Shown here piece by piece: positions 1 through 11,905 of a stretch of 64,000 bases of DNA. The stretch's first letter is position 1; each line of letters begins with the position of its first letter. The DNA comes from Paramecium tetraurelia (taxonomy: Eukaryota; Ciliophora; Oligohymenophorea; Peniculida; Parameciidae), in NCBI RefSeq assembly GCF_000165425.1, contig NW_001799322.1, forward strand, positions 310,001 through 374,000, given 5' to 3'. The notes under the pieces were generated by a model. It was given only the letters and a program-made list of their open reading frames with translations. It ran no database searches and was not told the DNA's origin. A program made the translations under genes and the position numbers.

Positions 1-1887
1 TTTATTATTGAACTACTTTTTATTCTACTATTATTTCAGGTACTGGATCTGGATTCTCAGTTTATTCTGGAGTATTTGATAAATCCTAACTATTTTCCGA
101 TAATTGGTCATCTGATCTTTCTTCTGTTTTTGTTGTCACTATAACTAAGTCATCCGTCTATGTGTATTTATCTTCTTTAATGATGTGTTCTGATATTTAA
201 GTCTTAATTTATTCTACCTTATCACTCTGTATTTCATTTGGCCTACTGTGCTCACTTAGCTATTATATCAGATCTGATTATTCTAATATACTTGGAAAGA
301 CCTATAGATCTTCTAATTTATGAATTGAGTAAGACACTTGCTTTTAATTAAACTTTTTTTATGAATCTTATGATCCTTAGATACTGTTTTTTATTATATT
401 CAATTACAATTCTGAAATCCTTCTTTCTAATGTTGCAATTAGTTTCTCTTGAGATGAATTTACTTAACATTATTTATTCAGTTTATTTTTCAAATCTAAA
501 TTTTAAGTTTCATACATATTTTAAATTTCATTAAACTCTAACTTTTATTCTTAAATTGATTTGATTAACACTAGCAAATATTCTAAAGAAAATTAGAGCA
601 TTTATTAGTATTGTTGAGTCTTTATTTCTAATCCTAAAAATGTTGCTGCATTAGTGTATATTTCTTTGATTAATTAATGATAATTTTGAATAGTTAATTA
701 TTACTCCTAATTTTGCATTTTTAATTCAGAAATCTCTTACTGTAACTCACTTTAACGTTACTACTCTTTTTTATATTTTGAATCCCCATCCTTATATTAT
801 TAAAGTATTTTATTATATTCATATTATTAAGTATTAATTTTTTATTCTTAGTTTATTTACAGCTCTTTAAGTATTTCAACTTATTTTATTAATTGGCCAG
901 TAATTTTCTCATTTTCATCTTTATGTGTTTAAATGTAAGACTCTTTTAATTTATAATCTTCCAATAATTTATCAAAATTGTCTTTCAATTTTTCATAATC
1001 TTTTTCCCTTGAATTTGATAATTAATTTAACTAATCTATTTGTTCTTAAACATTCCTTTTATATATATCGAAATCATTTTAAATACATTTACACTTAATT
1101 TCCCAAGACTGAACATTCTCCTTAATTGTCTACTCTAATTCATTAGTTTTCTCACTCAACTTATTTTGCCAATAGACTTTCTAATCCGTCAACTTGGTAT
1201 CATAATGAATTGATTATTTTTTTAATAAATCATCCTTTAAATGTATTGTTTTGATTAAACTTGCTCTCCCAGTTTCTAATTCAACAATTTTTACATTGAG
1301 TTATTTGATTGTATTCTCCAAATTAAATATTTATTAATAGAAGTCGTCTTCAAGTTTAGAGAATTATGCTTTTACAACGTCAAGGGTTGTTTCTAACTCT
1401 TTTCTCTCCTCTTTTGCTTCTTACTTCATCTTATCATAAATTTCCTTATTGACTTTTTGAAGTTATTAGACTTATTGTCTCTAATTTGATAATTCAGATT
1501 CCAATTATAATATCCTTTGATCTTAGGCAGAGATTGTCTCTTTATAATATGTGATGTCTAATTCAATTTTATAAATTTTAGTACCTTCATTTAGTAATTC
1601 ACTTATGGTTATTAAATCTGCCAACTTTTTCAAGAGTTCTCTACTTTCACCCTTAACATTGATGTCCATGACTAACTATGAATACTCCTGACATCTTTTG
1701 AATGATATTTTGTATACCTTTAATCTATATAATATTTCATAGCTAACAGCTATTCCTTAAGTGAAGAACATTCTTCTGATGATATGTGGAATATCTTCTA
1801 TAAATGCTAAATGTTGTCCCTTAACTTTTATTGGAAATGTGTACTAATTTCTTTAATTTTTTCATTTTATAGTAGTTAATCTGCCAT
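1..1887 (-). CDS. Long coiled-coil protein, C-terminus beyond left edge
   Basis: Read with TGA as the only stop, the minus strand is open from an ATG at 1887 to base 1, giving at least 620 residues and no stop in the window. One 23-nt intron (1725-1747) is needed to keep the frame. The product is rich in Gln, Glu, Lys and Leu with long heptad-like stretches, and turns acidic and Ser/Thr-rich near the left edge. No enzymatic domain is visible. Coiled-coil proteins of this type in ciliates are often cytoskeletal or basal-body parts, but that is inference. The gene lies head-to-tail behind a minus-strand kinase, with about 175 bp between them. Confidence 0.85.
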
Positions 1888-2062
1888 CGTAATTATTAAT
1901 TATAAGAGTGTCTTATAATAATTTCCGAGATAAAATCTATGAAAGAGTTCATTCATCCGGATAATAGCATTAAAACTTGAAATTAAATCATCTCAAACAA
2001 CAAAGACATAGAAGGAAGGCCAGAAAAATATAGAACATTTTATTATAGCTACAGTTATGATG

Positions 2063-3937
2063 TCAATTTAAATTCATCAAACCACTTCTTGCTCTAACAC
2101 TTTAAATGATGATATTCTCTGAATACTATTTTGTTTAAAATGTTATAGGGTTTCTACTGATTTCTGAGGTTTTGTTGTTGTATACGAAATTTATCATGTA
2201 TTTAGATTCGATTTGAATGATATTGATATATTTAAGATATTGTTGAAAAATGTAACTTAATAAAGAATAATTGATCATTATATCATCCCTCTTTAAGGAT
2301 TTAATCTATTACAGGTTTTAATTCTCTTATATACTCTTCAATTACCTTTACATCCTATAACTATTGGACGAAGCTTAAAATATATTTTCCTTATGATTAT
2401 AACTTACTATTTAAAAGTGTTTGTACTAATTCCTAAAATTAGAATATAACCCTTACAAAGTCATTTTTTTGATCACAGGCAACAATTAATTTTAGTTGTA
2501 ATAATTTTTTTTAAACCTTCAATTTATCTTCTTTGTATTCTAGGCCATCCAACTAGATGAAAAATTCAACTAAGTAACGTTAAAAATGTCTATCAAACTA
2601 ATTCGATCTCTCTATGTATCTAAATTCTTCTTTCAATTGTTCAGAATAACAAAGCAACCTCTTCTTTTCTTCAATTTACTTTTAATACCAATTCCTATTC
2701 AAAATAAAAATAATTGTACTATACTATTCGCAAATAATCGTTTCTATACATTGACAGTAATATCAATTCACTTTTATAAAATTCAGAATCTGCTTTGTTT
2801 TATGCATTCTGTAATTCTACAATCTTTTCTTCAACAAGCTAAATTATGAGTTTGATAATCAAAAGTCCACTTTGATACAAGAATATTTATTCATCCATAA
2901 TTTGCAACAAGCATAAGTCTAATATTATTTGCTTAAAAAATTGATATTTTTCTTGCCAAGCATTAAAGTAGAATGATGAAATCACTTAAATTGAATGAGA
3001 ATCTGTTGATTTGTTGATTGAGTATTAGTAGAGACAAGAAGAGACCTATGACCAATCTGCTCTCTCCTAAGCATTTTCTTTAATCATTTTGAGAATTAAT
3101 TGTTTTAACATTTCACTAATTTCTAGAGTGCTCGTTTCAATTTTGGCTTTCAAATCAACATCCTTATCTTAGTTCGATAATAAGCCATATAGCATCTCAT
3201 AGAAGACAACGCCTAATGAATAAATATCTGCTTTGTAAGGTGAATAGTGTTGTTTTTTATCAACCTCTGGTGCTTTATAATATGAAGTGCCCACATATGA
3301 GCGTGTTGTAGTTAACATGTTCTCTATATATTTTGCCATATTAACATCGGTTATTTTGATCACTCCATCCTTTACTAATATATTTTCTGGCTTTATATCT
3401 CTATGACAATAGTTTATTTCATGGAGACTATAAAATAAATTTAAATGATAATACCATTTCTATCCTTCAACTATTTGTATTAATATTTCAACAGCTTCAG
3501 CTTCTGTTAATCTTTTGTTCTCTTTTTACTGGATATATTCTTTTAAATTTTCTAATAAAATAAGTAATTCTATTTTACAATCACATAGTTCTAAAACTAT
3601 GTTGTAGTGTTCTGCGGTTTCAAAGTGATCAAGGAGAGATATGACATTTTTATTTTTGCTTTTCTGACACTTCTACAAGATTTTAATCTCCAAATCATAT
3701 GATTCTTTTAATCTTTGCGCAGTCAAGTATTTTTCTAATTTTGCCTACTTTGATATTTATTTTAACGCAACATAATGATTAGTATCACAATTTTTGGCTT
3801 GGTAAACCTAGATTAACAAATTTAAGTACTGTGCACATCAACCCTACTCCCAGATATTTTTTATTGTTGCAAATATAATTGCCAATAACTTTAGCCTCAC
3901 ATTTTACATTACTTGAATCTTTGATTTGTAATTCCAT
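2063..3937 (-). CDS. Atypical Ser/Thr protein kinase with DVN in place of DFG
   Basis: The start ATG is at 3937. Introns at 3808-3829, 2664-2688 and probably 2291-2312 give about 601 residues. Kinase landmarks in order: a loop GVGLMCTV, the lysine in VALK, HRDIKPENIL, then ITDVNMAKY where DFG is expected, GTSYYKAPEV, and a DIYSLGVVFYEM helix. The metal-binding Asp is kept but Phe-Gly is replaced by Val-Asn. About 300 residues of Gln/Leu-rich C-terminal region follow. Without the third intron the protein would stop at 2283; I prefer the longer form because the frame stays open for 70 more codons and the intergenic gap becomes normal. The substrate is unknown. Confidence 0.8.
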
Positions 3938-3983
3938 AATTTTCTATATATGAAGATAATAAAATATAAAAAATAAAATATTA

Positions 3984-4850
3984 TCAGGCCACAGACACAT
4001 TACGAACTTTAGAGGTTCGTTTATGTTCTACAGGAGTTAACTATCTTTTGAATTAAGGCAAAGTGACATTTAAATCGATCATTTTTTTGTTTATTATATA
4101 TTGAGGTCTTCTCTAACCTTGAGGAGCTGTCGTTGGCTTGACAGTCTGATTCAGATTACTGCTATTATCTATGGATTTTTCAGATACTTTTTTGATCTGA
4201 AATGATTTATCACATTATTTCATTTCCTTCTCTAAGTTTTCTGCCTATTATTATATTTTCTTTCTGTATTCATTTGCATCGAAATTATCAACGAACATGT
4301 GCTCTATTTAATTTATATTACACTACTTGTCAAGTCTCTGATTTATTGTTTCATCACTAGAGAATGTCGATTGATACTGTTAGTATTCATCTGTTTTTTA
4401 TAGACCTCTTGATGATCTTATTATTTTTATTCAATGGGTTTAGGTTCCTTCACGTTTACAACTTGAACATCTATCTTCTTTTTATGAGAGAATTTTCTAA
4501 TGATGGATTTATTGGTAGTGGTGTGATCGGAGAACGAAAAATTTTAATTCAATTCTCCTAAATCTATAGTTGGTTTATCTACAAGTTTGAGTGTCAATGC
4601 CTAAAATGAGTCTATGGTTGGTCTTATATTGTATTCCTGATCATCATATAAAATTGAAGAGTTCTAGCAATCAACTTGGTAAATATTGATAGCTGATCTT
4701 TCATTTATGTCACTATTACTTAATCTAATGCATAGATTCGCATTTCAAAAAAGACGGAATCTTCGCATCTATTTTATGTTCTCTTATCAATTTTCGGGCC
4801 TTATGTATTATTTGTCTGACTATATCATCCACTATAATTTCGGAAATCAT
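3984..4850 (-). CDS. Hypothetical protein, about 273 aa
   Basis: Introns at 4698-4719 (22 nt) and 4304-4326 (23 nt; a 20-nt version is also possible) join three open segments ending in TGA at 3984. I chose the ATG at 4850 rather than the in-frame ATG at 4907, because the upstream one lies inside the neighbouring kinase gene, whose stop is at 4891; this leaves a typical 40-bp gap. The protein starts MISEIIVDDIVRQ, has a basic middle (KKKIDVQVV) and a Lys/Pro-rich C-terminus. I recognise no domain. It could be a regulatory or scaffold protein, but nothing in the sequence settles this. Confidence 0.65.
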
Positions 4851-4890
4851 ATGAGGTTGTATTAATTTAATATATATAAATAATAATTTA

Positions 4891-5709
4891 TCAAAATAAA
4901 TGGGCATCGTCCTTCACTTCTTAAAGGTAGGGATGGTCATAAATAATGTCTAGAGTAGTTCTAGTAGTTGAATCTGGCTAAAGAAATTGCTCCAGAAAGT
5001 TCTGTGTGATTAGATCTATTTATTATTTTGACAATTTTTAAACGAGTGCCCAATACTATTACCATTTTTTTTATTGAATCAATTTCCACAACTTGCAATT
5101 GGCACTCGGTTTAGTTGATTTGAAAGGCAAAAAACCCAAAATTAACTAGAATAAGGTAACTCCTAATGAAAACACATCACTCTTTATTAGTACTTGAGTA
5201 TTTATATTCTCACTATTGTGTCCTCCCAGGAGTGTTTCTTAGTGTAATTCAGGAGGCATATAATTGAGAGTGCCAACAGTTCTCTTAGCTGTACAATTGC
5301 TTAGAGGTTCTGCAAAGCCAAAATCACATAAAACCAATGCCCCTTCTTTGTCAATCAAAATATTCTCCAATTTGATATCTCTATGAACTACTTGGTTTTG
5401 ATGAACATAGTTTATGATTTTGATCAAAGTCTTACAAATTTCCTTTATCATTGGTGTGTTTAGTTTTTGAGATTGGAGTACTTCAAACAAATCATGTGTC
5501 TAAAGTCTTTCCAAAACCAAGTAGTTATCCGTGTAGGTAATGAGTTTTACAATGTGATTACTTTTAAGGAGTTCTAAAATTTGAACTTCCTTCATTCTGG
5601 ACTGTATAGAGTAGAATGATTTATATTCCTTGATTACATAATTGGGATCCTCGGTTAGGAACACATTAGACGAAGATCCTTCACTCAGTAGAGTGGTCTT
5701 GTTGTGCAT
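4891..5709 (-). CDS. Small Ser/Thr protein kinase, 272 aa, intronless
   Basis: A single open frame from ATG 5709 to TGA 4891 covers almost nothing but a kinase domain. Landmarks: a Ser-rich nucleotide loop (SEGSSSNVF), the lysine in YVIKEY, VVHRDIKLENILI, LCDFGFAEP, GTLNYMPPEL and a SDVFSLGVTLF helix, ending in the usual short DHPYL motif after the last helix. All catalytic residues (Lys, HRD Asp, DFG Asp) are present, so it is probably active. It resembles the CAMK/Aurora-like kinases that are expanded in ciliates; substrate and partners cannot be told. It is followed 40 bp downstream by a hypothetical gene on the same strand. Confidence 0.88.
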
Positions 5710-5783
5710 ATGCTTTTAAGAATGATTGATTTATAATTATAAAAGAATAAAAAGGGATATATATTTTATTCAGTTATAAATTA

Positions 5784-8079
5784 ATGGGTTAGGCAGATAG
5801 TAAATAAGAGAAGGACTTTTTAAGAAAGATTGACTCGTAGTATGAATTCCTGAAACACCTGAATGATGCAAGTTAATCACCATAATTATAAAGTAGGGTA
5901 CGGGGATGGTAAATTGTTCGGTAAGAAGAATGACAAGTCCCAAATGATTGTATTAAAGAACATTAGTGTTCCAGATGAAGCTAGTTATTAAGCTTGGAAG
6001 AATAAATTATAGATGAGACAATCTCTAAAACATAGTAATATTATTGAGTTGAAAGGTATGCATAACGAATCCTATGAATTAGAATCAATTTAATCAGAGG
6101 AAGAGCAAGTTTGCAGTACCTTTTATAAGGTGAACCTCGTATTTGAATACATCCCTCAGACTCTGAAGGACGCAATAGAGCAGAGGAAACAAGCAGGTGC
6201 CTATTACGGAGAATAAGAGATTTTATAAATGTTGAATGGAGCAATAGATGGATTGGCCAAATTACAAGAGTTTAAGATTGCCCATTAAAATCTGAGAGTG
6301 CAAACCTTATCCTATCTAAATGGAAATGTCAAAGTGAGTGACATCCCCTTATTAGCCAATATCACATCCTTTGCAGCTGTTTTACAAGATTATGGAGATG
6401 CATCTCAAGGCAACTATCTCTCTCCAATATTGACTAAGGCAGTCTATGAGAGCAACCATATGCCTCAACATAACTTATTCAAATCAGATGTGTACACTCT
6501 TGGAATGATATTCCTTTAAGTTTGTTTACTATAACCTTAGGATAATTGTTACGATTACTTTGAAGGGAAAATAAACATGCAATAATTGTTCACCAACATT
6601 GAATAAGCCAGAACCATTTACACAGCTGAATTAGTTGAAATTATAGAAGAAATGCTAGAACAGAGTGAAAATGATAGACCCGATTTTATCTAGTTGAGAA
6701 ACAAAAGAAAACAAATTATTCCCAAATAGGAACCACAATTTGCAGAGCAGAATTCTCCTTAATAGGATGAGGAATACTAGATGATGTTCTATAAGAATAA
6801 TGATAATTAATTTGAAGTCAATCAATCAGTCTAGCCCTCTTATCAGGATGAAGGACCAATTCCATTACTGGAAGACAATTATGATGAGTTACATCCCCCC
6901 TTAAAAGAACCAACACCAGCTAGTTACAATGACCATGATATATTGATTCACAACGCAGACATCACCAGAAATTCTATCTGTACAAATAATAATTTAGAAA
7001 TTAGCTCCTATGAAGTAAAACAATTCAATTGGGTAAATTCCAAAATCATAAATCTAAGAAATTCAAGTTCAACCAATCTCATTTGCTTAGAATACTAATA
7101 TCTTAAATCAAGACCTTTACAGAATTCCAGATCTACCAAAATAAAATATTAAATATGATTCTCAAATCAACACTAGTGTATACAAAGACTATGCACAACC
7201 TAAAAAATAAGATGCTTACACTCAATCAAGTCTTTTATTCAACAACAACAACGATTAGCAAAAATCCAATATCCAAATACAACAATATGTTACATCATAC
7301 TAACCTTAAAGAGAATCATTCAAAGCTACTGATTATATGGATAAATTCCACTTCTCATCACCCAATGACATCAAAGTATTTGAATAAACTCACCATATCG
7401 ATTATAATCAACCTAATAGAGAGTCTTATCAATATTACTCTGCCTAGCCATAAAGTAGATTTACGTCTGTCCAATAATAGCCATTAACATAATAATCAAA
7501 TTACACTCCTATATAGGCAGTATCCGCATATCTCCCAAAATAGAATATGTCAGCATATGTTAATGAGACCTATCCAAATGGATAAAGGTATGTTGGGGAG
7601 AAGATCAATGGCAAAAAAGAAGGCAGAGGAAGATTGTACTACAAAGAGGGAGGTTATTATGATGGAAACTGGAAGAATGACAGAATTAGTGGTCAAGGTA
7701 TAATATTAATATTTATTAAATAAAGGAGTCCTATATTATGCAAGTGGAAGACCTGCCTATGATGGAGAATGGGTCGATGACAAATTTTAAGGATAAGGTA
7801 TTTTATATAATGATACTCCTAAAATTGAAGAGATCAATTACAGAAATCTAGAAGATATTGGAAAGTAATTTATTTGTTTATCATTAAAGTGCTTGGACCA
7901 AATATGTTGGGTAATTTTATGATGATAATAAAAATGGATAAGGAACTCTCTATTTTTTGAATGGCGATCGTTTTGAAGGAAATTTTTAAGATGATAATGT
8001 CTAAGGATAAGGTAGATACATTTCAATTGGAGGATAAGTAATCTAAGGAATTTGGAACTTTAATCGTTTTGTGTAATGA
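5784..8079 (+). CDS. Pseudokinase-MORN repeat fusion protein, 731 aa
   Basis: The start ATG is at 5784. Introns at 5872-5893, 6980-7004, 7698-7725 and 7865-7889 join the exons into 732 codons ending at TGA 8077-8079. The N-terminal 290 residues have the layout of a kinase domain, but the HRD motif reads AHQNL and the DFG position reads SDIPLL; the SDVYTLGMIFL helix is kept. A Gln/Asn/Pro-rich linker follows, then MORN repeats (RYVGEKINGKKEGRGRLYY, YDGNWKNDRISGQG, DGEWVDDKFQGQG, KYVGQFYDDNKNGQG). MORN repeats bind lipid or other proteins at membranes and cilia, so a scaffolding role for a dead kinase is likely. Catalysis is not expected. Confidence 0.85.
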
Positions 8080-8120
8080 AATTCTATTTTTATATTAAGT
8101 GATATTTAAATTTTCATCAT

Positions 8121-9201
8121 TCATTTAAATACTTTCGTAAATTTATTCCATTCCCTTTTATTTTATGTACATCTATATGATTGTTAAGGAGATGTGTTCG
8201 AGTTGTTTTTATCTAAATTTTAAGTTCTTTAGGAATGAATTGTTATTTAATTATTAAGTTGATTGTATTGATTCTCTTAATTGCTATTGCAGGTGCTTCT
8301 TTGTGAATTTAATGGAGAAGAACTAGCTTTAATTGGATTTTCTTATTTCTTCTCATTAAACACAATAGCCTCTCTCAAATTTCTATTGGTTTAGACTAAT
8401 TATTTAATCTGTTGACTCTATGTTGAAACAATCTCATTCAATTCCTGTTCTGTTTACAGTAGTTTCTCTTGTAATGACTCAAACTATTTGTTGGCTACCA
8501 ATATCATATGTTTTAATTGCTAATTCTTTTATTGTAGATCCAATGAATTTAAACGTTCTTAATTGAGTTCACTCATATTTTGCTTGAGTTGCTACTGCAT
8601 CTTCTACAGAATAGATTGTTGTTCTGCTGTTTGATTATGCAATAAAGTGATTTCTTAATCAGCATCAATTAGAGTTTGCTTTAAACTATTTAAGAGATTC
8701 ATGGATTTTTCCATGCCTTAATAGCTCTATATATGCATAATCTAATTATTGCAATTTTATGTATACATAAATCATTTGCATTTTCTCCAAATAAGAGATG
8801 ATATAATTTTACTCTTTTGAGTCTCTTATTAAATTGCCAATTAATTTTATTGCCTCAAAGTAGCATTTCTGAAATCCTTCAAACATTATCTCCTTTTTAT
8901 CCAAAGGCTACTTTTATTGAAAACTATAATATTCCTCTTACTCCGTACTCATCACAACAGAGAGTTCATTTTTCAAGTTTGATGGCTTCACTTTCTATAG
9001 CAACCCAATAAATTGATCCAATTCAAGTTTCAAGTTCGAATCCTTTGCAATATCTTGCGATACCAATTTTTCCAATGATTCCATTGACTGATCTGATTAT
9101 AAGGTGGCTATTGATTGGTGAGATTGCTGGTTGGTCGATTTACTTATTGATTGATAATATTGTCTATCATCCTCGATGCACTGTAGTTATTCTAGAGACA
9201 T
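8121..9201 (-). CDS. Coiled-coil protein, about 351 aa
   Basis: The frame runs from ATG 9201 to TGA 8121, with one 25-nt intron at 8742-8766. The N-terminal third is Ser/Gln-rich with short helices; the middle is a strong heptad-type coiled coil beginning near MEKSMNLLNSLKQT and rich in Gln, Leu and Glu; the C-terminus is Asn/Ser-rich and disordered-looking. No catalytic or binding motif is seen. It is convergent with the MORN fusion gene (stops 41 bp apart). A structural or adaptor role is an inference from composition only. Confidence 0.75.
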
Positions 9202-9269
9202 TGTTAATTTAATATCTGTTAAATAATATTAATTAATAATTTAGTTACTATGTATACTAAATATATAAT

Positions 9270-9817
9270 TCAATCATACACTCTTCTAAAACCTACGTGA
9301 GTCTCCACCATATTGGTATCCAACTCAACCTTAGTAGTATTTCCATTCAGAAAATCTTTATCGCAATATAAACTTGAGATTTGCATATTTAGACTTCCAT
9401 AAACTGTTTACGTATCAATTTTTTATTTATTTAACTCACCGTTTTGTTTATTTATCTAGATATTGATTCGAATATACATCCGAGAGTAATGCTTTAGTGA
9501 TTTAATCCTCTTCTCTATATTAATTAGATTTCATTTTATGTAATTCTTCTCGTATAATATTCATATCATCTCTGCTAACCTTTAAATCATCCTTGATTTT
9601 GTTTAAGATATTCTATTTTTATATTAATACCCATTACAAATAACTTATCAATATGATCTTTCACATTCATTTACATTGAATTCTCAAAACTCTGTTGTAC
9701 TATTTCGAATTGATCCTGTGGTTTTTCTGTTTCTTAATTAGCATTCTTTGAATTTAGAGATGTTAGAGATTATTGATTTTACGATCCCATATGTAACCTC
9801 TTCCCATGTTTATGCAT
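9270..9817 (-). CDS. Small coiled-coil protein, 166 aa
   Basis: ATG at 9817, introns at 9613-9637 (25 nt) and 9456-9477 (22 nt), TGA at 9270. The spliced frame is an exact multiple of three. A helical central part (NILNKIKDDLKVSRDDM) is flanked by a polar N-terminus and a hydrophilic tail. No family is recognised. It sits 68 bp upstream of the coiled-coil gene that begins at 9201 and reads in the same direction; nothing shows that they are functionally linked. Confidence 0.65.
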
Positions 9818-10000
9818 AATATTATAATTTATTATATAAAATGCTTATAATATACATTATTTATAATAACAAATCAGTAATTACAATTTGATTGACATCT
9901 CAATATTGATTTATTAATAAATTGATGATACTCAGATAATGTTCAATATTAAAAATCAATATATATTTATATATTATTAATGGTATTGAAGTAAATTATA

Positions 10001-10510
10001 TCAACATTATTTTCTAATTGAATCATGTGGTCGCTGACCTGATGTTGAAAACTTACTTTTTCTTGTTTCCTTTCTTGAAAATACTTGAATAGGTTCTTCA
10101 GATTCACTTCCGTCATCGTTCTTTACTTGTACCAATTCTGAAAACTGCACTTTTTTGCCTATCAGTTTTTCTGATTGAGTTTTCTGATGAATCATCTTAA
10201 GAGATGTTGAACTGTTTCGATCTGTTTGTTTTCCTAAAATGAAGTCAATACTATCAAATCCAAAGTCTGTGGTTTCGGTTTTTATGTGTTTTTGAGAGTT
10301 ACTCAGATATTTATCAGGTAAACTAAATGGGTCAGAAAAGAAATCCCATTTTTTTAAGGATTCCTATCCGACCCTAGAGAGATTTAACTTATGTTCCTCT
10401 GCAAAGTAATTGGACAGTTGAGGCTAACTTGAGTTATGTTTATGACTTGATCTGACATAATATGGCTTTTAAGGAGTTTTGAATTCAGCAAAATAGGAAT
10501 CGAAATTCAT
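10001..10510 (-). CDS. Hypothetical basic protein, 169 aa
   Basis: An intronless frame from ATG 10510 to TGA 10001. The protein is polar and looks mostly disordered: an aromatic N-terminus (MNFDSYFAEF), a middle with FGFDSIDF, and a Lys/Arg/Ser-rich C-terminus (KETRKSKFSTSGQ). It begins only 18 bp after the stop of the CMGC-like kinase on the same strand, so its promoter and 5' UTR must be extremely short. There is no recognisable domain. Serines in basic context could be kinase targets, but that is speculation. Confidence 0.6.
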
Positions 10511-10528
10511 TTAATTATTTTTATAACA

Positions 10529-11535
10529 TCATATCCCTTATTGAAACTTAATTTTATTACTCGCACTCATGGCATTCTGAGCAATACTCGCTAATTAAAT
10601 TGAGCAATCCTGAATGTTCATTTCATTTATGTATTGTAAAACCTATTTAATAGTTGGTCTTTCTTTTGGATTCATTCTGAGCATATTTTCAACTAAGGGC
10701 TACAAATATTTAGGTAGAGTGGACAAGATCTTAGGCAATTTGGGTTGTTTCTCATTGACAAATTCCAAATACATGGGTAAGGATGAGACTCCTTTCCAAT
10801 TTGAATCCTAGGATATAAAGACAATTTTACATTCAAGCTTCCCAAGAGTTCAGCGATTTAGGACATGATCTCAATTTCTGATCTTCCATCAAATAAAATT
10901 TTGCCTGTTAATAATTCTATCAACGTGCAGCCTAGGGACCAAATATCAATTGACGCATCATATTCTTTTAAGCCAAAGAATAATTCTGGGGCCCTGTAAT
11001 TCTTGGTGCAAGTTTGAGGAGTCATCAAATCTCTTGCCTGAGTGGAAATGCCAAAGTCTCCTAACTTAACTTATCCTTCTGCTGTCACAAAGACATTGCT
11101 TGGCTTAATATCTCTATGAAGGATATTTTATTAATGTAGATAATTCAAAGCCTCGCAAAGCTCTCTGAATATATAGAGTTGGCAATCGCTAATGGAGAAT
11201 AATAGTTCATGAAGTGGTGCCATATATTCCATCGTTAAACACAGGTATTTTTTGTATTCAAATTTTTCTGTGAAAGCATCTAGGAAGTTGACAATATTGG
11301 GATGATGCAACGTACTCAAAAACTTGTATTCATTTAACTAAGTATGATCTTGAGGGTCAGAAGGCTATATTAGATTCGAATTTATGCTTACTTTTCTGTA
11401 ATACCTTTTCAAGACTATAGGGGTGTGTTTTTTATTGGGAGGATCATTTTCTGATCTTCTTTCGATCAAGTATACTTTACCTGCATATCCTTTGAATAGA
11501 CATTTGATTTTTGTATAACTCTGATTCTGCTACAT
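10529..11535 (-). CDS. CMGC-like protein kinase, 327 aa
   Basis: The start is ATG 11535 and one 23-nt intron lies at 10808-10830. Motifs: a glycine-poor loop (KGYAGKVYLIE), the lysine in PIVLKRY, ILHRDIKPSNVF, LGDFGIS, then KNYRAPELFFGLKEYD and [21 protein letters not shown]. The YRAPEL segment and the WSLGC box are typical of cyclin-dependent kinases and MAP kinases. A canonical PSTAIRE helix and a TxY activation motif are not evident, so the subfamily is uncertain. Catalytic residues are complete. The C-terminal lobe ends shortly after the conserved Arg region (NPKERPT). Confidence 0.85.
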
Positions 11536-11905
11536 TTTATTTGATTTTAAATTTAATTATTTTCACAATTTGTTTCAATCTTTGCTCAAAAGGTATAAAA
11601 ATCACAATACTCTGCGATCATTACTTGTAAGTTGGGTCACTTTTATGATGGAATAATTGATTAACTAATATAAATTTCAATAAAATTTATTGTGTATTAA
11701 CTGAAATAACTGTCTAATTATTTATATTTTAGTTAATAATTTTAATATATGAATATTTATTCACAAAAATGTATTCAGTTTCATATGTTCTTTTAACTAA
11801 TCTATATAACAAAGTAAAAATTTGAATTCTTTTTATTTGCAATCTAATATTGCAAATGCTTAGATTAAATGAAAAAAAATTTAAAAATTTAGATATTATT
11901 TTTTA
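11536..11905. other. Divergent intergenic region, no gene seen
   Basis: This 370-bp, very AT-rich stretch separates the minus-strand CMGC-like kinase from plus-strand eL19 and must contain both promoters. I see runs of A/T but no recognised element, tRNA or ORF of note. It is one of the longer spacers here, which suits a highly expressed ribosomal gene. Confidence 0.5.

Noticed and set aside
2586-2849. Plus-strand open frame over the kinase C-terminal region
   Set aside because: It is antisense to a minus-strand gene with kinase motifs; the peptide is low complexity and hydrophobic, as expected for a shadow frame.
4725-4907. Start of the hypothetical gene at ATG 4907
   Set aside because: It lies inside the neighbouring kinase gene (stop at 4891); ATG 4850 in the same frame gives a normal spacer.
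7155-7487. 110-codon plus-strand frame inside the pseudokinase-MORN gene
   Set aside because: It is the alternate frame of the Gln/Asn-rich linker; removing the 25-nt intron at 6980-7004 gives a continuous frame leading into the MORN repeats.
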